Below are positions 37,703 through 47,022 of a DNA stretch of 64,000 nucleotides, piece by piece. Positions within the stretch are counted from its first letter, which is position 1, and each line of letters opens with the position of its first letter. The DNA is from Welwitschia mirabilis (Eukaryota; Gnetophyta; Gnetopsida; Welwitschiales). Location of the stretch: NCBI GenBank assembly GCA_051453625.1, contig JBOZIK010000001.1:211887071-211951070 (forward strand), given 5' to 3'. A model generated the notes under the pieces. It had not been told where the DNA came from and ran no database searches. It was given only the letters and a program-made list of their open reading frames with translations. The translations under genes were made by a program, and so were the position numbers.

Positions 37703-38116
37703 CTACCTAAGATAGTACATAATACATAGGCACAAGTTAATATGAAGTATTTTTTTCAAATAGTACATAATATATGCACATAATGGTGAAACTTCATTCT
37801 TATATTTCAACTTAGGGGTATAATTGTAAGTACATACTTGAAATATTACTCTATAGAACGGTTTCAATTGATTAGTTGATAGGTTATATCTCCATTCAAA
37901 TTTCTTTTTACACAATTCCATAGTGAGGGTTTCCTTTGCAACTATACTTTCTAAAAAATTTACAAGAGTTATAATTGTGAAAAATCCTACTTTTGGAAAT
38001 ACAATTAACTTTGAGATGCTTTCTAGGGTCACTTCTATATCCTTTTCATAAACTTTAGATGATAAATTTTTGTTAAAAACATGGAATGAGCTATTACAGT
38101 GAAATAGATGTACCAT
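37703..38116 (-). CDS. 137-residue intact frame resembling the 'putative plant transposon protein' (env-like position) domain
   Basis: The longest gap-free open frame in the window. Starting at ATG 38116 it has YEKDIEVTLESISKLI near residue 24, as in the segment VRG..I..SPE.I...L of this family. Near residue 82 it has LKPFYRVIFQV...NEVSPLCAYIMYYL, then INLCLCIMYYL, matching the pattern LKP.AR...FI...EVS..R..LIY.I.....INL...I...M. Such ORFs sit near the 3' end of several plant LTR elements and their function is not established. Here it lies upstream of a Sirevirus 3' LTR, the place where Sireviruses can carry an extra ORF. Intactness in such decayed surroundings is notable but may be chance. 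The domain call is from memory of the pattern. Confidence 0.5.
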   Translation of the reverse strand: MVHLFHCNSSFHVFNKNLSSKVYEKDIEVTLESISKLIVFPKVGFFTIITLVNFLESIVAKETLTMELCKKKFEWRYNLSTNQLKPFYRVIFQVCTYNYTPKLKYKNEVSPLCAYIMYYLKKILHINLCLCIMYYLR

Positions 38117-38499
38117 TTTAGCATGAATTTAGTTTCAAGTTCCAAGGCATAAGTTCAGCCCTACTTCTCAAATTTATGGAAGATTTAAACTTCATGCCTA
38201 AATGATTCATAGTCTATCTTTTGTTCTAGAGCTATTATTCTCTTTGAGAATGAAATCATCCAAATGTTTTTGCTATCCTCTAAAATAAGCTAGTTTAACT
38301 CTAAAGAAGATGTTAGTTCCTTGTCCTTTGTCTAAGTGATAAGATTTGGTCTCACTGTAATTGAATAGAGAAAATTAAAATGCAAGGAGACAAGCAAGAT
38401 GTGTTAGAAATTCTAGAAGAATTAAAATGTTGAAATTGGTAGAGGATAAGGATTTAAAAAAAGAAAAGAAAAGAAAAGAAAAATCATAGGAAAGATCCA

Positions 38500-38699
38500 T
38501 ATGAGAGGATGGAATTAAAAAAGGGGTTAAACATCTGAGGTCCAGAAATGAAATTTCTAGCTTTTAAATTGGTTTTTAGCTACAAACAATTATTGGATAT
38601 CTTGGAAAAATTTGGGAAATCCTAGCATACAAAACATTAGAAACTCATCTAGGGCATTCTAGTTTCATCAGTGAGACATCCTAAAAAGCACTCAGTTTG
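38500..38699 (-). repeat. fragment of a family-B Sirevirus LTR
   Basis: TTCTAGCTTTTAAATTGG...GGATATCTTGGAAAAATTTGGGAAATCC matches the stretch 41885-41955 of the family-B LTR in the same orientation. It ends at a 10-N gap. It may be the truncated 3' LTR of the second family-B copy. An (AAAAG)n run lies just upstream at about 38457-38483. Confidence 0.6.
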
Positions 38700-38709
38700 N
38701 NNNNNNNNN
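38700..38709. other. assembly gap, 10 N
   Basis: Ten N within the family-B LTR fragment. Confidence 0.99.
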
Positions 38710-39239
38710 AAATAAGGATGAAAGATAAAATATCAAATAAAGACATTAGAAACATTCTAGATGCTTAAGATAGTCAATCTAATATGTTTAAGATGAAATT
38801 TAATTTAGGATTATAATAAGTCTATTAGATAGAGATTAGACCTAATGGGAATGTGGCCTAATGCTTGGATTTCTTCTTAGATATATGAAGTAGTATTACT
38901 TTATGCTTTTGTCATTATACCACCATGGTTTAATCTTATGTTTTTTAAGGTTTATCATTTCTCATTTGAATTAAGAAATAGTTCCTAATTCATTTCTAAT
39001 TACTACTACTTTTATAAAGCTTCTTTTGGTTACTTTGTATGTTACCTCTTGAACTTAAAATTTTGAATATATTTAAAATAGATAGATCTTTTATATGATC
39101 ATGAGAATTATATGTGTCCATGCTCTTGATAATAATAACATCCAAGGCTAACTTTACTAAAATAATAATATCTAGTACTTAGAACAAAAACATAAAGAGT
39201 AGCAAACATGCCAAAAGATCTTTCATTACCTAATTTGTT
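38710..39239. other. AT-rich sequence after the gap, no gene recognised
   Basis: Lies between the gap and the end of the gag relic on the minus strand. The family-B pol would be expected here but no protease, integrase or RT motif is visible, so pol was deleted or is not assembled. Confidence 0.4.
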
Positions 39240-40631
39240 GAAGGGCCTCTTACTTATTTTTAATAATTTGTTTAGATTTTATCTTTTATTAGCAATATGT
39301 TAGCTATTCTCTTAGCATTTTATAGCTTCTTAAATAAAGACATAATTATACTATCAGCTTGTCTTAATTTAGATTCTAGGTCAATTACTTATTTCTTTAA
39401 TAAAACATTTTTATTTCCAAGGTTAACACTCACTTCATACAACTTCTCATATGCCTCAATTATTTCATTATCCTCAAAATTAGGTTCATTATAGTTTTCC
39501 ACACTAATATCATCTATTGCATCCTCAAGAGTTACAAAACCTAAATTCAATGGATCACATACCTCATCATAGTGGATGTTAATCCAAAGTTGAGAGGCTT
39601 CCCATTATCACTTGGTTAAGAAGATTCGCCATCCTTCGTTTCATCATCATCTCTTGTAGCTTGTAGAACTTTCTTCCCTTTGCTTTTGGGTTTCTCCTCT
39701 TTCTTCTTATTAGCATATCTAGATGCAATATGCCCAAAACCTTTACATTCATAGCAGTCTATTAGCTTGGAAGAATGTTTACCTTTGTCATAGCTTTGTT
39801 TTGAGTGATTTCTTGACGTTCTTCCTCCCTTTTTGTGAAAAAATCTTCTAAAGTTCTTGGCCAAAATGGTTAGATCATCATCTTCAAGATCCTTGCTAGA
39901 TGTGTTGCCTTCTTCTTCTTCTTCTTCAGCACATGCCTTTAGACTAAAGTTTTTCTTCTTTGGACTTGTTCTTTAGGTTGAAGAATAGCTTCATATGCTA
40001 TGAGAGAATCCTTCGGCTCTTCTACTTGGATTGTATTGGTATGTTTACTATCTTTTATGCTATGACCTTGGGCCAAAACTTCTTTGTGAGGCTTTTGAGT
40101 ATTTTCCAAACCACTCTATTTTTAGGGACTATTTCTTCAAGTCCCCACATCCCATTAATGATATCATTGATCTTAGTGGTATTTAGCTGTTGTCTCTGAA
40201 TCTTCCATTCTGATGTTCTCAAGCTTAGTTTCAAGGATATGGAGTTTTGCGTTGTTTACTATGTTCATACCTTCATGAGCCACCTTTAGAGTCTTCAAAA
40301 TCTCTTTAGCAGTTGAGCATTAAACCACTGGATTATACTCTTTCGATGATAAGGCACAAATTAGGGCATTCATAGCCTTAGCATTCAGTTGGGCAACTTC
40401 TTGTTATTGGGATCCCCTTCACTTCTATGTTTGGAAAACCAGCTTGCTGTTAACCTCCTTAGTATGTGGAACATACCTAAGTTCCACCATATCCCAAATG
40501 TCATAATCCAATGATTGCAAGAATATGACCATCTTGGTTTTCCAATATGCGTAGTTCGATCTAGAGGACAGAGGAGATCTGGAGATAGATTGCCCTTTGT
40601 GTAGCTTGTGGATGCCATCTAGGGTGAACAT
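39240..40631 (-). pseudogene. Sirevirus family-B gag (copy 1), lightly decayed
   Basis: The minus strand starts MFTLDGIHKLHKGQSISR and YAYWKTKMVIFLQSLDYDIW (40631-40425), the N-terminal YW.V.M..FL...D..LW block of copia gag. A frameshift follows. The UBN2 core is read at about 40200-40340. At 39616-39864 an 82-residue open stretch carries FRRFFHKKGG, then CYECKGFGHIASRY, a CCHC knuckle whose last Cys is Tyr, then a Lys-rich tail. A coiled-coil-like segment follows (about 39250-39480). It is clearly less decayed and less AT-rich than the other gag copy, so it is a younger insertion. Confidence 0.85.
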
Positions 40632-40669
40632 ATAATCACAGTAAAATTACAACATTTAAGAGCAACAAA

Positions 40670-40681
40670 GCTTTAATACGA
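40670..40681 (-). other. primer-binding site, family-B copy 1
   Basis: The minus strand reads TCGTATTAAAGC, a close match to TGGTATCAAAGC, two bases beyond the LTR end at 40684. Confidence 0.7.
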
Positions 40682-41473
40682 AGTGATAGGATCGAAAACA
40701 CTCTAGAAGCAGGTGAAGAGGGTTTTTTAAAAATAATCTATATAACTTAAAACAATTTAAGAAGAAATTTAAAACTAAATAAAAACAAGAAGCAAAAGCA
40801 AATGTGTACCACAAAATTTTATAGTGGTTCGACAATCCAATCTACTCCACTCTTAGGGTGTAGCCACAACCTTTAGCCTCTTAGTTCCCTTAGCACAACA
40901 TCCACACTTACAACTTTGATCAACCCTTTTCACCAAGGGTTTCCTTTACCAAAGCAAAACACCTTGCTTAATCCTTTATGTAGGTTTTTAGTCACCCCTT
41001 TTTACCAAGGATTTATAATTACAACAAATAGCTCAATCACCAGAGCCAGATTCCTTTCAACGAATGTCCAACGTAGAGTCTGCCTTTTCTTTGCACAATA
41101 CATTAGCATGTAGTACAACAATGCCTCAAAGAGATGATACAATATAGGAGCAGAGATAGAAAAGGAGAAGCCTTTTACATAGATTGATTATTCATAGGTC
41201 AGTTCTATATCCCTACAGTTCAAATCACAACATTTTATATGAGGGCAAGAATATAGCTATTGAAGACAGAGGTGGGAGGCAATCATTCTAGACCTCTGTG
41301 ATGCCAGTGCATATCTAGTAGCTATTTGGCAGTAGGTTTCCATTAATTTCCTTCTGATTTGCACTGATTTGATTTTGATTTTCAGCCAACATTTACTTTG
41401 CTCCGTGCTTTAGATGTCCCACTAGGAATCCTAGATGTTCCAAATGCTCTACAGTAACTAGCTTGTAAATCTG

Positions 41474-41636
41474 TCCTGCAAGGAATGCCTTGGTCGTGAG
41501 TTGGGGTCGCTCGCAATTCGGAAGTAACGAGTTCGAGTCCCAACGGCATGTCAGGGATGTTAACCTCGTTAAGCAATTGGGTGATAGGAAGGGGACGGCT
41601 TATCACTCCGAGGACAAAAAAAAAAAAGGAAAAAAA

Positions 41637-41667
<31 letters not shown>

Positions 41668-41703
41668 TAAAAGAAAAGAAAAGAAGAAGAAGAGAAAAAA
41701 ATT
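41474..41703 (+). mobile_element. tRNA-derived SINE with A/GAAA tail, inserted in an LTR
   Basis: A 230-bp insert flanked by a 13-bp duplication GCTTGTAAATCTG (41461-41473 and 41704-41716). The head has an A-box-like TCGTGAGTTGGG (about 41494-41505) and a B box AGTTCGAGTCC (41530-41540), as in RNA polymerase III promoters of tRNA. A body of about 70 bases follows, then a tail from about 41616 of A and GAAA repeats. The sister LTRs at 35319-36752 and 51876-52877 lack it. The SINE family is not one I can name. Confidence 0.88.
41616..41700 (+). repeat. A-rich / (GAAA)n tail of the SINE
   Basis: A tract of A, then about nine GAAA units (41637-41667), then AAAAG and AAG runs. It is the 3' tail of the SINE and not an independent microsatellite. 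Confidence 0.85.
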
Positions 41704-42214
41704 GCTTGTAAATCTGGGATGTCCCATTCAAAGACTCGGACCTCCTAGACATGTCTCAGTTTTCTCCCTGCTCGTGGCAGAGGTCCCACAAAAAATTTGG
41801 GATATCCCAAGGCTTGGATGCCCTAGGAAAAATCCGGCATATCCCAGAAAAAAAATTGGGAAATCTCACAAAAAATCTGGGACCTCCTAGCTCCCATTTA
41901 GCCTATTTTTGTGGCTAAAAAAATCAGATGTCCCACAAAAAAATTGGGACGTCCCAATGATCTGGGCCTGACTTGATGAAACTTGGATTCGTTTGATGAG
42001 CAGATCATGAAAAATAGCAAGGATGTTCAGTTTAAATGTAATCTTCGTGAGCTGGTTACATACTTCATCTTGTTCATCATTGAAACTTCTCATTCATTTG
42101 CTCCAATCGGTTAAGATTAGCCAAAACACAACCTTTTTTCAAAGGCCCTCTTTTCTCTATTATTACACACCAATGTAATCTCATCTCATATCCTGTGTCA
42201 TATGTTGTGTATAT

Positions 42215-42817
42215 AACTATGAACCACAACTATGGGATATTGGTGTATTTTAGCCAACAAAAGATAAACACCCCAAAAAGATAAAATAAAATAGAGAAGA
42301 ACAAAATGAGCAAGAGAACACAACTTAACATGCTTTAGCCACAATGTACAATCTACATCCAGGGAAGAACAATGTAAAGCTCTTCATTCTCCTTGCATAG
42401 TAATAAAGACTACAACAAGCAACGCCAAACAAAGTCTTGTTTTAGAAGGCCTCTCTTCCCTACGAGTACACAGCAATTCAATCATATCTCCTAGTAAATC
42501 TCAGGGATTGTGTTTTTTTTTATCATAGTTGTGAAATGCAGATCTGGATCGTGACGCAGGGCATTTTGGATCTCGATGCAGAAAAAAACTTGAAATTGGT
42601 TCTAAATCATAATCCTCTCTAAATCTCAATCCGAAGCCTCTGGATCGTGATATGAGCTGATTCACTTTACAATGATTTGAAGCTATCTACAATGATATAA
42701 GGAGAGGTATAGAGATCTGAAGAGATTTGCAGAGATTCAAAAAGATCCGCAAAGATCTAGAGAGGTTTGCTATTTTTTGAGGTTCAAACCAACCACACAT
42801 GGAATATTTTGATCATT
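42215..42817 (-). repeat. LTR fragment of another copia element (L) with primer-binding site
   Basis: The minus strand at 42215-42226 reads TGGTTCATAGTT, a TGGTATCAGAGT-like site with one base deleted. It is followed on the plus strand by TGGGATATTGGTG at 42233 as the LTR end. Downstream text (CATGCTTTAGCCACAATG, CTCTTCATTCTCCTTGCATAGTAATAAAGA) is typical of Sirevirus-like LTRs. It contains motif repeats GGATCGTGACGC/GGATCTCGATGC and a GAGATCTG-type purine array (42700-42770). It runs into a 100-N gap, so its other end is unknown. Confidence 0.5.
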
Positions 42818-42917
42818 NNNNNNNNNNNNNNNNNNNNNNNNNNNNNNNNNNNNNNNNNNNNNNNNNNNNNNNNNNNNNNNNNNNNNNNNNNNNNNNNNNN
42901 NNNNNNNNNNNNNNNNN
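42818..42917. other. assembly gap, 100 N
   Basis: Exactly 100 N, between the L LTR fragment and the resumed family-B gag (copy 2). Confidence 0.99.
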
Positions 42918-43756
42918 AAACCAAAATTTAATGGATTACATGTCTCATCCCCTATGGATGTCAATTCAAAGTTGAGAGACTTTTCATTATTACTTGATTG
43001 AGATAATTTGTCATTATATATCTCATCATTGTTCCATGTATTTTTTTATATCTTTCTTTATTTTACTTTTAAATTTATTCTCTTATTTTTTTTCTTTTTT
43101 CTTCTTTTTTTTCCCTTCTAGATTAGCTAATTTGAATGCAATATGCCCAAAGCCTTTACATTCATAGCATTGTATTATACTAGAAGAGTCCTTACTTTTA
43201 TCATTATTTAATTTGATGTTATTTCTTGGTGTTGTTCATTCCTTTTAGTAAATAATATTTAATTTGAAGTTATTTCTTGGTGTCATTTCTTCCTTTTGGT
43301 AAATAATATTTTAAAGTTCTTAACGAAAATGATTAGATCATCATCTTTAAAGTCCATACTAAATGTGTTATCTTTTTCTTCTTCATCATATCCCTTTAGA
43401 GCAATGCTTTTCTTCTTTAATGCTTCCTCTTCATGTTGAAGAGAAACTTCACACACCATGAGGTAAACTTCATTCTTTCTAATCTAATTCTAATAATGTC
43501 TTCACTCTTCTATTATAGTAATCCTAGATTGTAACTTCTTGGTGTGGCTTCTAAGTATTTTCTAGGGCACTTTATTTTAGAGGACTACCTCTTTAGGTNN
43601 NNNNNNNNNNNCCACATGTTATTAATAATATTGTTGATCTTAATCATATATTTAGCTTTTTCTTTTTTTTGTATTCCTTCATCTTAATGTTCTTGAATTT
43701 TACTACAAACATCTCAAGTTTTACATTCTTCATCAAGTACATTCCTTTGTGGACTA
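42918..43756 (-). pseudogene. family-B gag (copy 2), C-terminal part
   Basis: Aligns with 39535-40270 of copy 1. At about 43130-43175 the minus strand reads CYECKGFGHIAFKL, the same knuckle with the last Cys changed to Leu. A 51-bp in-frame tandem duplication lies at 43210-43311. The gag stops at the insertion of the plus-strand Sirevirus and resumes at 51480. Strongly decayed and AT-rich. Confidence 0.82.
43599..43611. other. assembly gap, 13 N
   Basis: Thirteen N inside the gag (copy 2) relic. Confidence 0.99.
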
Positions 43757-43761
43757 CCTTT
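43757..43761. repeat. target site duplication CCTTT (left) of element C
   Basis: CCTTT before the LTR start at 43762; ACTTT follows the other LTR at 51475-51479. The uninterrupted homologue at about 40281 reads CACCTTTAGAG, so CCTTT is the original target. Confidence 0.85.
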
Positions 43762-43921
43762 TGTCATATTATGTACTATCAATTGATGTTAAACAAATGT
43801 TTTCTATGAAGCAAAACTTATGTATCTTGTGTAGAAAATATTGATTACTTATAAGTTAGAAGCTGAAGTAAGAAATGTTGCATTTTGATCACTAAAACCT
43901 ATTAAGTTCAATTACCTTCTT

Positions 43922-44390
43922 GAGGGATCGACCATAATTTCAAGGGATTGATCGTACCTAGAGTAAACTCTCAAAATTATACTAAATTCAAAGAGGTCGA
44001 CTGGACTTCAAAAGAATCCACTGAACCTGTGAACTTGAGAACCAGTACTCTTGAATAGATTATCAAGGGGTCATCGGACCTATGAGGGGTCGGCTGGACC
44101 TGAGCATTATGCACTTAACATCCCTCAGCTAATCATCAAGGGGTCGATCGGACACCTAAGGAGTCCACCGAATCTAATGCAAAAAACTAGAATGGATTTT
44201 TATCAGGATGATTAGGCGATCAGACAGATATGCCAGTGACTGGATGAGCAGTTAACGTGATCCTGAGGGGTTGACTAGACATGAAGCCATAAGAAACTAG
44301 AATGATTAAATAGTTTACTTGAGCTATCTGTTTAATTTATGATAACAGGAGGGGTCAACTAAACATTTGAGGGGTCGGCCTACTGGAATG
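43922..44390. promoter_or_regulatory. GGGGTCGACYGGAC motif array in element C 5' LTR
   Basis: About ten degenerate copies, for instance near 43922, 43993, 44065, 44084, 44138, 44268 and 44345-44385, spaced 15-60 bp apart. The core GTCGAC is palindromic. The same array recurs at 50278-50735 in the 3' LTR. It lies upstream of the TATA box, so in U3. A role as an enhancer is inference. Confidence 0.65.
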
Positions 44391-44487
44391 AAAATAAAAT
44401 TTTAGATCCAATATGTATCTATTATATAGCCACTTTCTAGCCGTTGAAAGCATGATTTTAACTGTACTAACCCTAAAAGCCTTCTAT

Positions 44488-44495
44488 TATAAATA
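44488..44495 (+). promoter_or_regulatory. TATA box of element C 5' LTR
   Basis: TATAAATA followed by GCC, conserved at 50833-50840 in the other LTR within a well-matched block. Transcription of an active element would start some 30 bases downstream. Confidence 0.7.
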
Positions 44496-45133
44496 GCCAA
44501 GAGAAGAATCACTAAAAGAACTTTTAAAACCTTTTGCTAAATGATTAAAACTTGTGATTTATCATTATACTATCTTGGCATTGTATTGTTGATTAAGGAT
44601 GAGCCAACATTTGTAGTATCTTTGCATATGAAGTCAGAACTTTATACTTCATTATTCTAGTTTGTATCATTCATAGGAGAAGAGCTCCATTACTATCATT
44701 GTGCTAAAGAACAATTGAGCATTTTTCCAAAACTGTTACATCTTCTAAAGGTTGAGACTTAGCCTGCAAAAGTATGTTTGAAAAGGTTAAGACTTAGCCT
44801 ATAAAAGTCCATGTGTAAAGATTACAAGCAAACCTGCAATACCTGAAAGAGTTAATAAAGATCCAGATTAGGCTTAGTGATAAGTTGATTATCGAGAGTA
44901 GAGTAGGGGATTCCCAAATCATTATAAAACTTGCATGCATCTATTGGTATTTCTATGCTTTCCATTATTTTCATTTTTCTGATTACTTTTAGTTTTTATG
45001 CACAAGTTTTTACTGATTTCTTTCAAGTAAACTTTTTATCATGAGATTATTTAAATAACTTTAGAACCTATTCAATCCCCTTCCTTCCCTCTAGCCCTCT
45101 TTCCCCACCTTTAGGGTTCTCAATCCTAGTATT

Positions 45134-45145
45134 TGGTATCAGAGC
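45134..45145 (+). other. primer-binding site (initiator Met tRNA), element C
   Basis: TGGTATCAGAGC, an exact match to the plant copia consensus, two bases after the 5' LTR. Confidence 0.95.
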
Positions 45146-45169
45146 TAAGTTGAGGCCATTTTCATATTT

Positions 45170-45830
45170 TAACTAATACTCTTATTGGTGTACTTTGGAT
45201 AGTATGTGGATATATTTTCAAGTAGACTATGAACTGTGGATACGCAAAGGATCCATGGGAAAGTGACAATAGATAGGTCAAGAATCTGATGAAGATAGAA
45301 GACTATCCTCCATGGTAATTTTGCCTCCTCTACAGAACTTGTCCAAAACATTAGAGAATGATGATTTAGATGTGATTAATGAAGAACAAGATGAGCTAGA
45401 AGATACCTATCAAGAACTATACTTAGAATGTGAAAAGTTGGCTAAAAGGATAAATGATCTAAACAAGATTGTAAAGTCTCTTACCAAAGAAATAAAGGAA
45501 ATGGAATTGAAATACAATAAGAGCAAATCTGGAAACTCAAATCTCATTTTACAGGTAAAATATTTATCTCATTTTGTTAATAAATTTTCTAGTGGTTCTT
45601 CCAAATTAGAATAGTTATAGAGTTTAGGACCCTACTAGTGATATATCAGGTATTAACTTTATCTCCCAAAAACTACAAAGGCAATAAAATCAACTAATGT
45701 GACAAAGTAAGTTTATCTCAAAAGTAACTTGTCATTTTTGTGGAAAGACAAGACATTCAAAACTTTTTTTAATGCTAGAAAACTAATTTTATTTTCAAAT
45801 TCAGTCAGTACTTTGCCTTTTAAAGTTATT
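45170..45830 (+). pseudogene. gag of element C, internally deleted
   Basis: Just after the primer-binding site the plus strand reads YSYWCTLDSMWIYFQVDYELW (45172-45240), the N-terminal gag block. It then passes almost directly to an acidic coiled-coil-like region (open 45312-45614, 100 residues, with EEQDELEDTYQELYLECEKLA). The UBN2 core expected between them is missing, so most of the capsid part has been lost. At 45730-45770 CHFCGKTRHSKLF is a CCHC knuckle lacking its last Cys. Gag would package RNA; this one cannot. Confidence 0.85.
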
Positions 45831-45899
45831 CCATAAGGAGGTATACCACATAAGTCAAAAAAATCTAAGTGGGTAAAAGCTAATGATCTTAAAAGTCTC

Positions 45900-46030
45900 T
45901 TAATTCAGATAGCTTTCAAGGTCTTAAATAGCAGTAGCTGGTATCTAGACAGTGGATGCTTAAGACATATGATGGGAGATAAATCTAAATTGAAGCAATT
46001 AAGCAACTTTGATAGAGAATAAGTAACTTC
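45900..46030 (+). pseudogene. protease relic of element C
   Basis: SSWYLDSGC, with the catalytic Asp of the aspartic protease intact at 45949-45951, followed by RHMMGDKSKL as in the HMTGD block. A stop codon follows at about 46021. In an active element it processes the gag-pol polyprotein. Confidence 0.88.
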
Positions 46031-46379
46031 TAGTCACAACAGAAGAGCAAAAATAGAAGGTATCAGAAGCATAGATGGAGGTAACCTTCCTAGAATTAAT
46101 GAAGTTTTGTATGTAAATGGTTTAAAGCACAATTTATTGAGTATTAGCCAAATATGTTATAAAGGTCACAAGGTAGTTTTTGATAAATTAAAATGTGAAA
46201 TTTTGTATGGAAAATCAAATGATGTTATTCTTAGATCAAATAGAATAGAGAACATTTATAGCATAGATCAATCATTTTTTCTATGTTATTTTTCTAATCT
46301 TCCTCAAGAAGAGATTTGGCATAAATGATTAGGTCATGTTAATTATGATCAATTAAAAATGATTATTTGTAAAAACATT
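46031..46379 (+). pseudogene. GAG-pre-integrase domain of element C
   Basis: An open stretch of 73 residues (46107-46328) begins with VNGLKHNLLSISQIC, then KGHKVVFDKLKCEI, and ends at EEIWHK, followed by a stop and LGHVNYDQLK. This is the H-C type pre-integrase domain (WH.RLGH) joining protease to integrase. It is cut by the sequencing gap. Confidence 0.88.
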
Positions 46380-47022
46380 NNNNNNNNNNNNNNNNNNNNN
46401 NNNNNNNNNNNNNNNNNNNNNNNNNNNNNNNNNNNNNNNNNNNNNNNNNNNNNNNNNNNNNNNNNNNNNNNNNNNNNNNNNNNNNNNNNNNNNNNNNNNN
46501 NNNNNNNNNNNNNNNNNNNNNNNNNNNNNNNNNNNNNNNNNNNNNNNNNNNNNNNNNNNNNNNNNNNNNNNNNNNNNNNNNNNNNNNNNNNNNNNNNNNN
46601 NNNNNNNNNNNNNNNNNNNNNNNNNNNNNNNNNNNNNNNNNNNNNNNNNNNNNNNNNNNNNNNNNNNNNNNNNNNNNNNNNNNNNNNNNNNNNNNNNNNN
46701 NNNNNNNNNNNNNNNNNNNNNNNNNNNNNNNNNNNNNNNNNNNNNNNNNNNNNNNNNNNNNNNNNNNNNNNNNNNNNNNNNNNNNNNNNNNNNNNNNNNN
46801 NNNNNNNNNNNNNNNNNNNNNNNNNNNNNNNNNNNNNNNNNNNNNNNNNNNNNNNNNNNNNNNNNNNNNNNNNNNNNNNNNNNNNNNNNNNNNNNNNNNN
46901 NNNNNNNNNNNNNNNNNNNNNNNNNNNNNNNNNNNNNNNNNNNNNNNNNNNNNNNNNNNNNNNNNNNNNNNNNNNNNNNNNNNNNNNNNNNNNNNNNNNN
47001 NNNNNNNNNNNNNNNNNNNNNN
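46380..47022. other. assembly gap, 643 N, inside element C integrase
   Basis: Hides the zinc-binding part of integrase. Open frames across it are artefacts. Confidence 0.99.

Larger units (their letters stand above)
41405..41960. promoter_or_regulatory. array of GGGACGTCCC-type palindromes in family-B LTR
   Basis: About twelve matches to (G)GGAYRTCCC/CTAG, for example near 41412, 41435, 41717, 41798, 41817, 41835, 41880, 41927 and 41946. The last is embedded in a perfect 16-bp palindrome, ATTGGGACGTCCCAAT (41943-41958). The array lies in what should be the U3 region. Repeated palindromes with an ACGT core are plausible transcription-factor sites, but this is inference. Confidence 0.6.
40684..42108 (-). 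repeat. family-B Sirevirus LTR (copy 1, 5' LTR) carrying a SINE
   Basis: 1425 bp including a 230-bp SINE. It starts TGATAGGATCGAAAAC (from TGTTAGGATC) and ends at TTTGCTCCAATC, matching TTTGCTCTAACA in copy D. It holds about twelve copies of a GGGAC/GTCCC motif (see separate entry). It is the least decayed LTR in the window. Confidence 0.85.
43762..45131 (+). repeat. 5' LTR of element C
   Basis: 1370 bp, TGTCAT...CAATCCTAGTA. It is collinear with 50117-51474. It holds about ten copies of a GAGGGGTCGACYGGACY motif (43922-44390), a TATAAATA box at 44488-44495, and the Met primer-binding site follows two bases later. Confidence 0.9.

Noticed and set aside
41494-41545. A tRNA gene within the LTR
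   Set aside because: Box A and B are present, but there is no cloverleaf. The flanking 13-bp duplication and A/GAAA tail show a SINE.
41637-41667. Independent (GAAA)n microsatellite
   Set aside because: It lies exactly between the SINE body and the target duplication, so it is the SINE tail.
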